Shown: positions 1 to 7,486 of the stretch, one piece after another
Numbering within the stretch: the stretch's first letter is position 1
Layout of the letters: every line of letters begins with the position of its first letter
Origin: an uncultured Eubacteriales bacterium
Lineage (GTDB): Bacteria; Bacillota; Clostridia; Peptostreptococcales; Anaerovoracaceae
Assembly (NCBI GenBank): GCA_900547295.1
Contig: URGK01000034.1
Span: 1 to 26,055, forward strand
Length of the DNA stretch: 26,055 bases
Direction: 5' to 3'
Notes under the pieces: generated by a model
Database searches by the model: none
What the model was told of the DNA's origin: nothing
The model's input: the letters and a program-made list of their open reading frames with translations, nothing else
Program-made: the position numbers and the translations under genes

Positions 1-55
1 TAACCTGAATAATGTTGAAGCCCGGCTTTCGCCGGGTTTCTTCTATTATCAGGTT
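1..55 (+). terminator. Palindromic terminator repeat, copy U1
   Basis: This is a long imperfect palindrome. The inner arms are CCCGGC and GCCGGG around TTTC, and the outer arms are AACCTGAATAAT and ATTATCAGGTT. It is nearly the same as the elements at 4863-4916 and (inverted) 8886-8940, both of which begin a few bases after the stop codon of a large secreted-protein gene. It lies 12 bp beyond the stop of the leftward gene ending at 68 and probably acts as a bidirectional terminator. The copy starts at the window edge, so its left neighbour is unseen. Confidence 0.75.
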
Positions 56-67
56 TATTTAATTATC

Positions 68-1792
68 TTATTCTCTGACATACATCTCTCCCTGTTTTAC
101 CATGCACTCCTGATTGTAAAAGCTGATGCCGTATTTCCGTATAGAAGAATAGCCTTCGCTAATAAAAGGCGCTGCATATTTTTTGTCCTCTATCTGCTTA
201 AGAGCTTCATCACATTTGGCTTCAAGCTTTTGAGCATCTTTTGTAATCTTAAATTCCAATATAATCACTTTACCGTTTCTGACGGCAGGAGTCTTGAAGA
301 CCAGATCATATCTGCCATATCCGCTTTCCTTGTTTGAGTCCATTTTGTACCTGCCTGTTCTAGCCAGAAGCCCTGCAAGCAATCCATGATAAAAGCTTTC
401 TGTGCAGTCGAAGTAACTTATTGTAGTTTCAAATAGAGTGTTGATGAAATCTTCTGCAGCTTTACAGTCACCCTGTTCCAGCGCTTTGATAAACAGGGTA
501 TTGTCTGTATTTGATATCTTTTCATCAAACCATCCTCTGATAGTCCGTTTGTATATCTCTCTGACTTCCTTGTTTGGTATAGCAAGTTCAAGATAAACAG
601 TTCCATCATCTGTATACGTACTTTTCATCTTTAGATATCCTGTGAAAAACAGGAAATTCCACAGATTGTCCTGATTGGAATGAATATCTCCGTAAGTTAT
701 GTCCTCATGTACGGGTTTGGCTATCGTGCCGCCGCTCATCAGCATTTCAAGGTCGTTTCTGGTTTTGTTATCAGCCTCATATATCAATTCTTTCACTATG
801 CTGTTGGATGATGTATTTGACCAGTACGGCCTTGCAGCCGGTGTAAAGCCACCTTCGCCCTGCGCCTCATCGATATAGCTGAGAATACTCCATGGGTTAT
901 ATATCTCGGCTTTGCCAAACATATATCCGTCATACCATTCTCTGACTTCCGGATATTTATCTGCAAAACCATAATAGTCCAGTATTTCTTTGACCTCGTC
1001 TTCTGTAAAACCAAAGCATTCACTGTAATGTGAACTCAGTATGGACTGGACTTTGAGATTGTTAAGTCCTGTGAATATGCTTTCCTTGCTGATTCGCAGA
1101 CACCCTGTTATGATACCCTTTTCGAGGTATGGATTTGTTTTGAGGGCTGATTCAAACAGAGAACGGATAAATCCCATCATCTCATCATAGAAGCCTCTGC
1201 TGTATGCGTTCTCTAAAGGTACATCATACTCGTCTATGAGTATGATTGTGTTTCTGCCATGATATTTAGCAAGACATTCAGAAAGGAATTTCAATGCATC
1301 GTAGTACTCTGCATGCTCAGCTTTTCTTATCATAATCTCACGATATACTTCCTTTTGATCTTCCGCAATAATGTCTGATTTAAGTATATATTGATGCCTG
1401 CGAAATTCGCTTGCAATCTCTTTGATCAGCATAGCAAATGCTGTCGCAAAAGTATCCTGTTTTGCTGATTTTAATGACAGGAATATAACGGGGTACTGCT
1501 GCTGATGTTTCAATATATCCTCGCCGCACCTGCTGATATTAAGACCGTCAAAGAGGTAACTGTTATCTATTCTGTCTCCCTGTTCAGTGATTTCATACTC
1601 AAGGAATCTTTTTATCATGCTCTGGTTCAGGGTTTTGCCGAATCTGCGTGGTCTTGTAAACAGCGTCACCTTGGCATTGCTTTCAAGCACATCCTTAATC
1701 ATCAGTGTTTTGTCTACAAGGTATCCGTTTTCATCAATGATTGTTTTAAAATCCTCCACACCTGTGGATATTTTCTTTTTCTGATTGTTCAT
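68..1792 (-). CDS. AAA-ATPase-like / PD-(D/E)XK nuclease-like protein (PF09820 + PF08011 type)
   Basis: This 574-residue protein belongs to a family common in gut and oral anaerobes. An N-terminal AAA-ATPase-like domain carries the Walker-A-like RPRRFGKT at residues 47-54 and a Walker B strand IILIDEYD at 183-190. A middle region has FGFTEDEV followed by REWYDGY, typical of the family. A C-terminal PD-(D/E)XK fold is suggested by Asp496, Glu513 and Lys515 (GRYDLVF, then ILEFK). The biochemical role of the family is not established; a link to mobile DNA or defence is often inferred. The ATG at 1792 is preceded by AAGGAG, with a TTGTAC-17-TATACT promoter upstream. The gene is transcribed away from the secreted-protein gene at 2056 and runs into the terminator repeat at 1-55. 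It appears complete. No signal peptide or membrane segment is evident. Confidence 0.88.
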   Translation of the reverse strand: MNNQKKKISTGVEDFKTIIDENGYLVDKTLMIKDVLESNAKVTLFTRPRRFGKTLNQSMIKRFLEYEITEQGDRIDNSYLFDGLNISRCGEDILKHQQQYPVIFLSLKSAKQDTFATAFAMLIKEIASEFRRHQYILKSDIIAEDQKEVYREIMIRKAEHAEYYDALKFLSECLAKYHGRNTIILIDEYDVPLENAYSRGFYDEMMGFIRSLFESALKTNPYLEKGIITGCLRISKESIFTGLNNLKVQSILSSHYSECFGFTEDEVKEILDYYGFADKYPEVREWYDGYMFGKAEIYNPWSILSYIDEAQGEGGFTPAARPYWSNTSSNSIVKELIYEADNKTRNDLEMLMSGGTIAKPVHEDITYGDIHSNQDNLWNFLFFTGYLKMKSTYTDDGTVYLELAIPNKEVREIYKRTIRGWFDEKISNTDNTLFIKALEQGDCKAAEDFINTLFETTISYFDCTESFYHGLLAGLLARTGRYKMDSNKESGYGRYDLVFKTPAVRNGKVIILEFKITKDAQKLEAKCDEALKQIEDKKYAAPFISEGYSSIRKYGISFYNQECMVKQGEMYVRE

Positions 1793-1833
1793 AGCAGTCT
1801 GCTCCTTTCCCTGAAATTAATCTCTATAGCTAT

Positions 1834-1862
1834 AGTATACTTTATTTTCACCAAATGTACAA
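1834..1862 (-). promoter_or_regulatory. Sigma-A-type promoter for the 68-1792 gene
   Basis: On the minus strand there is TTGTAC (1857-1862), a 17-bp spacer and TATACT (1834-1839), about 42 bp before the ATG. It is divergent from the promoter region of the secreted-protein gene. Direct read of the sequence; activity is inferred. Confidence 0.6.
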
Positions 1863-1927
1863 CTTAAATACCTTGGTCAAGGCAATTAATATTTTGCAGA
1901 AAATCACATTACATGACCGGCTTAAAA

Positions 1928-1960
1928 TGTTGAAATTTCAACAGTTAAAGGCATTCTAAT
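1928..1960 (+). promoter_or_regulatory. Palindromic operator overlapping a promoter of the secreted-protein gene
   Basis: A perfect 16-bp palindrome TGTTGAAATTTCAACA occupies 1928-1943. Its TTGAAA (1931-1936) can serve as a -35 box, with TCTAAT at 1955-1960 as the -10 after an 18-bp spacer. The same palindrome core occurs at 11834-11847 at the equivalent place upstream of the paralogous gene, so a shared repressor or activator is a reasonable inference. Confidence 0.5.
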
Positions 1961-1964
1961 ACTT

Positions 1965-2124
1965 CAAATCAAATCGTTAGCCCACCGGAACAAGGAAATC
2001 AAAGGCTATATGGACCTGTGGGAGACAAAGAACAAAAAGAAAGGAAATAACCGAAATGAAGAAATTTTTATCAATTCTTCTTGCACTGGCTGTAGGCTTT
2101 ACTTTCACATTCGGTTCAGCTATG
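1965..2124 (+). repeat. Leader repeat, left copy (inverted partner at 11652-11811)
   Basis: By eye, about 160 bases spanning the 5' untranslated region and most of the signal-peptide codons match the reverse complement of 11652-11811 with one difference seen (2103). Similarity drops abruptly after the signal peptide. The two copies are in inverted orientation, about 9.5 kb apart. Confidence 0.85.
1981..2022 (+). promoter_or_regulatory. Conserved 5' UTR stem-loop
   Basis: CCCACCGG (1981-1988) can pair with CCTGTGGG (2015-2022), seven of eight pairs, enclosing a 26-nt loop. It lies in the untranslated leader about 35 bases before the start codon and is identical in the paralogue's leader. It does not match a riboswitch class I know. 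It could stabilise the mRNA or control translation. Confidence 0.4.
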
Positions 2125-4857
2125 AGTGCTTTTGCGGAACCTGCTGATAACACGAAAGTGACAGAAGCTACAGTTATGGCAGATACTTTAAGTGCTGCTA
2201 ACTATGCTAAAGCACAGGAAAAGACTGCTATGGATAAAGCAATAGACGCTTTATTCGGAAATGAGACAGTTAAAACTTTTAACGGTACAAATGTATCAAA
2301 AGCTTCTGTGACTGCAGTATTTACAAAAGTATATGAAGAAGCAACAGCAGATATTGACAAGCAGTATAATGAAAAGCTTGCAGCAATTCAGGCTGCAATA
2401 ATAGCTGATAACGCTTCCGGAGAACAGTTCTCAGGATACTTTACAACAGGAACAGCTGAGGATGGTTATCCTCAAGTTGATGCAACTTGGACAGTGTATA
2501 ACGCTACTACTGTTTATAGTGATTTGTTTAAATCAGATGGAACTGGAACAAAAGCAAAAGACGTATATAGCGAAGAATTTACTTCATTAAAAAATGCAAC
2601 TATTACAGCAATTCAGGCTATAGACCTTACAGTTTATTCAACTGATGCTAAAGGCGCAACAGAGAGTAACTATGATAAGGCAAGCAGACTCGTTGCTCAG
2701 GCTTTAAATGAAATCACAATACTTCAGCCTGCTGACAATGCTAATGCTACTGCATTTATTAATGCAATCGCTAAGCTGTATAAAATCTATACTCCTGGTG
2801 TAAATGCTGCAGGTCCTACAGGCGATCTTTTTGCAGGAACAAATGTAAGTGGAAAGAGCTATGCTCCTGGTCTTGACAATATTCAGAAGACAACTGCTGA
2901 ACCTACAGAAGCCGCTAAACTTCAGTGGGCACAGGATAAAGTTCTTGGAGAACTTACAGCTGCAATAACTTCAGCAAAGAATAGTGCAATTAAAACTCTT
3001 AATGATGCAATCATTGAGGAAAACTTAAAAACAAAACCTAATCAGACAATTATTGATAAGGCTAAAGAAGATATTGCGACAGCAGAGGCTCAGTATGCTG
3101 CAGCTTTAGATGTTGCTACATATCTTGTGAAAGACTGTGATGATTACAATGAATTAGTAACTGTAGATCCAACTACATTCACCAAAAGTTTAACTGATGC
3201 TAGCAAGTGGTCATTTACCGCTGGCGTAAGCAAATTTGCAGGCAATAATTACACCCTTGCAAAGTGCAAAGATATCACTGATAAAATTGCTGAACTTAAT
3301 GCAGATGCAGAACTTGCAAAGAAATCAGTAGAGCTTGATGGAACAACATACGCAGAAATAGATAAGGCTTTAAAGAGCGCAACAAAAAAAGCTTATTATG
3401 GTGATTTAACTGTATCAATTAAGAAAGCATCAGACAGTGAGCTTCTTAAGGATAGAAAAGCTGATTTAATAGGAAAAGATGACAAGAGTCAGGTTAAGGT
3501 TAATAATAAAACTTATGATGCAGTAGAAGCTTGGGATAAGGCTTTAACATCGACATATAATAAAGATAAGTTTGATGCTGTAAGAAAAGTTATGGATGAC
3601 GCAAAAACAGCAATCAAAGCAGCAAAAACAACTGCTGATGCTGATGCCGCATTCCTTGCAGGAATAGATGCTCTTAAGGCTGTTCCTACAAAGAGCGATA
3701 AAACTCTTGCACAGGCAAAGAAAGATTTTGCGGATCTCAAAACAAAATATGAGAAAGACATTAAAGCTTATGCCGACTACAAGGCTGCATCATATCCAGC
3801 TAAAACTTACAAATATGATGCAAACAAATTCAAAGCTAATCTCGTTAAGGAATTTTTGAATGCATACACAGTTGATGAGTTGACTGCTATATACAATGAT
3901 GATGTTGCTAAGGTTGACGCACTTAAGACGGAAGCTCAGTTAAAGGAAGACAAAGCTGCTATAGAAAAACAGATTGCAGCTATACCTACTAAGGTTACTG
4001 TCGAAGATAAAGCTTCTGTAGAAGCTGCAAGAAAAGCTCTTGATGAACACAATGAATATTGTGATTTTATTGGAAACACTACTGAAAAGATTGTAGTTGT
4101 TACACCATTAGTAAATGCTGAAAATGCTATTAAGAATGCTGAAATTAAAGCTATTGAAGATGCATATGATGCAATAGTGAAAGATAATAAAGTTACTCTT
4201 GATGAAAAAGCTGCTATAGAAGCTTTAAGAACTGCTTTTGATAACTATTGCAAAGCATATACACCTGAGAATGCAGCACCAGCAGAGGTTGTTACTGCTG
4301 CAGGAAAAGTAACAGAAGCATCAGTTGCAACATTAGAGGCTCAGTTATATACAAAGGAAGCTGATAAAGTTAAAGAAATGATTGCAGTTCTTGATGTAAA
4401 TAACATAGATGCTGCTGCAGTAAAAGCTGCAAGAGAAGCCTACGATGCACTTAACGAAGATTATCAGTTTGGTGGATCATATTATGACAAACTTGTTGCT
4501 CTTGAAAAAACACTAGCAGGCAATGCAGATGAAAATGCAAAAGCATATGTTCAGGATCTTTCAATCGCAGTAAGAACTGCTAAGGTTGGTAAGAAGGTTA
4601 AGGTTACAGTTAAGGCTGACGTTCAGACTCTTATAGACAATGGCTACACAGTAACTTACAAGTTCTACAAATCAACTAAGAAGGGTTCAGGATACAAGAA
4701 CACTGTAAACAAGACTACAAACACTTACACTAACACTAACCCTGTTAAAGGTAAGAACTACTACAAGGTTAAATTAGTAGTTAAGAATGCTGACGGTGCT
4801 GTAGTTGCTACTACTCCGCTTACTCAGTGCAAATATGGTGTTAGAACTATCAAATAG
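2056..4857 (+). CDS. Large secreted helical-repeat protein, paralogue A
   Basis: The protein has 933 residues. Residues 1 to about 28 form a clear Sec signal peptide (MKKFLSILLALAVGFTF..., ending SAFA), so it is exported. The body is Ala/Lys/Asp-rich, predicted helical and low in Cys. Three diverged helical repeats of about 60-65 residues, each with a DKA.VEAAR-like core, lie near residues 633-690, 695-760 and 769-830. They resemble helical repeats common in Bacillota surface proteins. Residues 844-933 form a probable beta-sandwich domain (YKFYKSTKK, GKNYYKVK, ending CKYGVRTIK) shared with paralogue B at 8946-11720. I see no LPXTG motif, S-layer homology domain or transmembrane anchor, so the attachment mode is unknown. 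The RBS is AAAGGAAA, 9 bases before ATG. Function is unknown; a surface or extracellular adhesin-like role is only an inference. Confidence 0.88.
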   Translation: MKKFLSILLALAVGFTFTFGSAMSAFAEPADNTKVTEATVMADTLSAANYAKAQEKTAMDKAIDALFGNETVKTFNGTNVSKASVTAVFTKVYEEATADIDKQYNEKLAAIQAAIIADNASGEQFSGYFTTGTAEDGYPQVDATWTVYNATTVYSDLFKSDGTGTKAKDVYSEEFTSLKNATITAIQAIDLTVYSTDAKGATESNYDKASRLVAQALNEITILQPADNANATAFINAIAKLYKIYTPGVNAAGPTGDLFAGTNVSGKSYAPGLDNIQKTTAEPTEAAKLQWAQDKVLGELTAAITSAKNSAIKTLNDAIIEENLKTKPNQTIIDKAKEDIATAEAQYAAALDVATYLVKDCDDYNELVTVDPTTFTKSLTDASKWSFTAGVSKFAGNNYTLAKCKDITDKIAELNADAELAKKSVELDGTTYAEIDKALKSATKKAYYGDLTVSIKKASDSELLKDRKADLIGKDDKSQVKVNNKTYDAVEAWDKALTSTYNKDKFDAVRKVMDDAKTAIKAAKTTADADAAFLAGIDALKAVPTKSDKTLAQAKKDFADLKTKYEKDIKAYADYKAASYPAKTYKYDANKFKANLVKEFLNAYTVDELTAIYNDDVAKVDALKTEAQLKEDKAAIEKQIAAIPTKVTVEDKASVEAARKALDEHNEYCDFIGNTTEKIVVVTPLVNAENAIKNAEIKAIEDAYDAIVKDNKVTLDEKAAIEALRTAFDNYCKAYTPENAAPAEVVTAAGKVTEASVATLEAQLYTKEADKVKEMIAVLDVNNIDAAAVKAAREAYDALNEDYQFGGSYYDKLVALEKTLAGNADENAKAYVQDLSIAVRTAKVGKKVKVTVKADVQTLIDNGYTVTYKFYKSTKKGSGYKNTVNKTTNTYTNTNPVKGKNYYKVKLVVKNADGAVVATTPLTQCKYGVRTIK

Positions 4858-4862
4858 TTAAT

Positions 4863-4916
4863 TAACCTGAATAATGTTGAAGCCCGGCTTTGCCGGGTTT
4901 CTTCTATAATCGGGAT
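4863..4916 (+). terminator. Palindromic terminator repeat, copy U2
   Basis: It has the same layout as the element at 1-55: CCCGGC/GCCGGG inner stem around TTT, with outer arms AACCTGAATAAT and a slightly diverged right arm. It starts 6 bases after the stop of paralogue A and ends 10 bases before the end of the convergent AbiEii-like gene, so it probably terminates both. Confidence 0.8.
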
Positions 4917-4925
4917 ATTTGCTTA

Positions 4926-5804
4926 TCAGTCTGCCTTAACACTGATTTTAAGCCCGTCTGTTATCTGTCTGAAAAACTCCCTGTTCCAGAGTTTTAGGGA
5001 TGAGCTGTCCTTTATAAACGGCAGTACATCTTCTTTGGCCTGTTCATAATCTATATCTGCAAATCTGTCATACAGAATATCTTTGATGTCTTTTTCTGTA
5101 CATCTGAGATCACTCCCTATATAACCGGACTGAACAAGCCTTGCATTCAGATGTCTTAGGTTTACAGGTATTCCCTGTGACAGATAGAAAACATAATCAT
5201 AAAGATCTCTGCCCTTGACCCTGCTTTGCCATGCTCTGCATATTACAGCGTGAACCTTACCTGCAAACAGAGAAGGCGCATCATAGAGGCTGATCTCATA
5301 TGGCGCAGGCTGAAGCCTGTACCTGTGCTCAAAATCTGCATATGCAGGAGGATCCGTATCAATCTCAAATTTAATCTTTATTACTTCATTGGAAGGACCA
5401 GAAGATAGAAGGCTCTCGTCAGAATAGAATTTCAGCAGATGTTCTTTTGTATTGCCTTTTAAAAAGGCTGATTGTATATTGGATTTTTTGTTCTTCTCTT
5501 TTTCGCTGATGTCAACTCTGAGCCCAAAAGCTTCTGCTTCTTTTTTCAGTGCAGGAAAATATGCCGAAAGTTCAAATACGGGTTCCGGTTTAAGCAATGA
5601 AAAATCCAGACCCTCAGAAAACCTGTCAAGACCATAAAATACCCGTAATGCAGTACCTCCGTAAAATGCGGCTTTTTTAAAAAAGTCTGCGCGCGAAAGT
5701 CCGCACAGGACAATTTCCTGTATCACTTCCTTCATGGCATTTTTCCTGTCATAAAGGCTTGCAGGCTCATACCTGCCTATCATCTGCTCAATTATATTAT
5801 TCAT
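4926..5804 (-). CDS. AbiEii/AbiGii-family nucleotidyltransferase toxin (type IV TA), possibly with altered active site
   Basis: This 292-residue protein belongs to the AbiEii family (PF08843 type). Members are nucleotidyltransferase-fold toxins counteracted by an AbiEi antitoxin and can cause abortive phage infection. The family signature GGTALRVFYGLDRFSEGLDF spans 49-68. The conserved later elements are IKIKFEID (143-150), AGK with Lys183, and KGRDLYD (197-203). The usual metal-binding pair is Asp-x-Asp in FSEDLDF. Here the first position is Gly65 (codon GGT at 5610-5612) and only Asp67 remains, so activity may be reduced or lost. The start codon overlaps the end of the upstream AbiEi-like gene by 8 bases, indicating translational coupling. 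The gene runs into the terminator at 4863-4916. Confidence 0.9.
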   Translation of the reverse strand: MNNIIEQMIGRYEPASLYDRKNAMKEVIQEIVLCGLSRADFFKKAAFYGGTALRVFYGLDRFSEGLDFSLLKPEPVFELSAYFPALKKEAEAFGLRVDISEKEKNKKSNIQSAFLKGNTKEHLLKFYSDESLLSSGPSNEVIKIKFEIDTDPPAYADFEHRYRLQPAPYEISLYDAPSLFAGKVHAVICRAWQSRVKGRDLYDYVFYLSQGIPVNLRHLNARLVQSGYIGSDLRCTEKDIKDILYDRFADIDYEQAKEDVLPFIKDSSSLKLWNREFFRQITDGLKISVKAD

Positions 5805-6387
5805 ATCTGTCCCTCCTCAGCACTGCAGCAAACAGTTTCAGATTAGTGCATCTGTATTTTAAAGCAAGCTCTGCCATAATACCTTTATCAAGGTGTTTAA
5901 ACTCTGTCCTGTCAATTCTCATATCTTCAAAAAGAAGCGATTTAAGTTCCTGCTGATTTTTTACAGGCGGCTTTGCATAGAGCATATCACACAGAGCCTT
6001 TTCAGGCGATGCAATCATAAAATCATAGCTGTTTTCATTACAGAGTTTTACTTCCAGCGGGAATACAGAGGATGGAACATCTCTGTAATAGAATTTCCCA
6101 AACAGGGTGTCATAGCTTTTACTTTTTTTCTTTTCGAATGTTGCAGATGTAAAGACATATACAGCCTCAGGTATAAGGCTGTAATATGAAAGTGCAAATT
6201 CAAAAGACAGATATGACGGTCCGTATATACTGCCTGCAAGAAGATATCCCGAAGTGGTTCTGTCTGTTTCATACAGGCCTTTCACAATGGGGAATATCTC
6301 ACCGTTCTTTACCATTCTGCCGATCTTGCAGGCCGGATTCGAGTACCTGTGCAGTTCATCTATAAGTATTGATGTGGTTTTTATCAT
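5797..6387 (-). CDS. AbiEi-family antitoxin / transcriptional regulator (type IV TA)
   Basis: This 196-residue protein is encoded directly before the AbiEii-like toxin gene and overlaps it by 8 bases, the standard antitoxin-toxin order. The N-terminal part (about 1-50) looks like a winged-helix domain, with ...NPACKIGRMVKNGEIFPIVKGLYET matching the usual wing and recognition pattern. The remainder has family-like segments such as YGPSYLSFEFALSYYSLIPEAVYVFTSAT and the later ASPEKALCDMLY. In characterised AbiE systems the antitoxin represses its own promoter and antagonises the toxin without a tight complex. The ATG at 6387 has a GAGGTGAG-type RBS. The reading frame is complete. Confidence 0.88.
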   Translation of the reverse strand: MIKTTSILIDELHRYSNPACKIGRMVKNGEIFPIVKGLYETDRTTSGYLLAGSIYGPSYLSFEFALSYYSLIPEAVYVFTSATFEKKKSKSYDTLFGKFYYRDVPSSVFPLEVKLCNENSYDFMIASPEKALCDMLYAKPPVKNQQELKSLLFEDMRIDRTEFKHLDKGIMAELALKYRCTNLKLFAAVLRRDRYE

Positions 6388-6406
6388 ATTCTCACCTCTA
6401 TATATA

Positions 6407-6439
6407 TTTATATTATATTTTCAGGAGAAAATCAAGCAA
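6407..6439 (-). promoter_or_regulatory. Promoter of the AbiE-like operon
   Basis: Two overlapping sigma-A-like options exist on the minus strand: TTGATT (6430-6435)-17-TATAAA (6407-6412), and TTGCTT (6434-6439)-16-TATAAT (6412-6417). Both lie 20-50 bases before the antitoxin start. Confidence 0.55.
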
Positions 6440-6483
6440 AATTCACCTTATACAGGTATAGCTTTGACAGATTGAGGTTATGA

Positions 6484-6538
6484 TATGCAAATAATGTTGA
6501 AACCCGGTTTTTCGCAGGGGTTCTTCATTTATCAGGTT
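6484..6538 (+). repeat. Degenerate palindromic terminator repeat, copy U4
   Basis: It keeps the AAATAATGTTGAA.CCCGG left arm and the TTCTTC...ATCAGGTT right arm of the elements at 1-55 and 4863-4916, but the stem is damaged (CCCGG versus CAGGGG). Unlike the intact copies it lies between divergently arranged genes, so it may be a relic of a lost neighbour. Confidence 0.65.
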
Positions 6539-6668
6539 GTTTAACCTGTATTGCCCAAAGAAGAATAAAATCTCATATCAGCGAAACACTATCTGTGAAT
6601 ATTATTGACTTCATCTGTATTTTAGGATGATATAAAGTATGCATTACATTATCCTAAAGGAATGCCTT

Positions 6669-7358
6669 ATGAAAAAAATATATATACACAGAGATCTTGA
6701 AAGAAAATTTCTTCATATGAGCAAGTTTTTTAAAGCTGTTCTTGTAACCGGCGCACGACAGACCGGCAAAACCACTATACTGAAACACCTTGTTCAAGGT
6801 TATAACAGAAGCTATGTGTCCCTTGATGATTTCTTTGCCCGCCAGCTGGCGCAAAATGATCCGGTAGTGTTTTTTCAGACCTATGCCCCCTATGATAATT
6901 GATGAGGTTCAATATGCCCCGCAGCTGTTTGAACAGATTAAGATAATCTGTGACAGAAGTGATGAAACAGGATGTTCTGGCTGACAGGCTCTCAGCAGTA
7001 CAGCATGATGCAGAATGTCAGTGAAAGCCTTGCAGGCAGAATTGGAATCATGACTCTATTTTGAAAATTATGTGGTTATGGAACTGATTAAATATTATGC
7101 GTACTCACCGGTAAAGGTTAATATGACATACTGCAGAGATTCCAGTGCAAAAGAAATTGACCTTATTATCGAAGAAAACAACTCGATACATCCTGTGGAA
7201 ATAAAAAGAGCGCATCTCCTGACAGTCGTGAGATCAGGAAATTCGCCATTATAGATAAAACTGAATTTGAACATGGCATGGGAGGCATTATATGCATGTG
7301 TGATGACGTGATCCCTATAGACAGGTTGAATCTGTATATACCATGCAATGTGATATAG
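6669..7358 (+). pseudogene. Broken DUF4143-family AAA ATPase gene
   Basis: Reading frames must be switched several times to recover one protein. The start (MKKIYIHRDLERKFL, RBS AAAGGA) carries Walker A GARQTGKT. A one-base loss in the C run at 6886-6890 shifts into the Walker B segment MIIDEVQYAPQLFEQI. Another shift near 6972 leads to FWLTGSQQYSMMQNVSESL. The sequence then jumps at about 7062-7064 from GRIGIM straight to FENYVVMELIKYY, losing roughly the middle third to half of a normal protein. A last shift in an A run near 7201-7206 joins HPVEIK to SREIRKFAIID and the stop at 7358. The order matches AAA plus PD-(D/E)XK proteins such as 15739-17079. It is non-functional. Sequencing error is less likely because neighbouring long genes are intact. 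Confidence 0.85.
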
Positions 7359-7409
7359 CTAAGTACCCGGAAAGAAGAGTCATAAGGCTGATTGTATATT
7401 CCATTCCTG

Positions 7410-7438
7410 TTGACATATACTAAGTTAAAACGTATAAT
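7410..7438 (+). promoter_or_regulatory. Perfect consensus sigma-A promoter
   Basis: TTGACA (7410-7415), exactly 17 bases, then TATAAT (7433-7438). Inverted motifs surround it: AAGTTAA inside the spacer (7422-7428), TTAACTT at 7453-7459, and ACTTAA/TTAAGT at 7456-7473. These are candidate repressor sites for an otherwise very strong promoter. Confidence 0.8.
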
Positions 7439-7486
7439 TTACTTAATCGTTGTTAACTTAATTCTATTTAAGTATTGGAGGGCAGT

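Noticed and set aside
3513..3761. Minus-strand open frame inside paralogue A, and similar ones inside paralogue B (9805-10050, 10951-11151)
   Set aside because: Shadows of Ala/Lys-rich coding sequence, with no RBS and no recognisable domain.
6600..6640. Promoter TTGACT ... TATAAA before the broken DUF4143 gene
   Set aside because: The spacer is 20 bases, too long to call with confidence.
7475..7486. TTG start for the DUF234-type ATPase, and likewise TTG at 14400 for the DUF4143 gene
   Set aside because: In both cases the RBS lies inside the extension and an ATG follows at the right distance.
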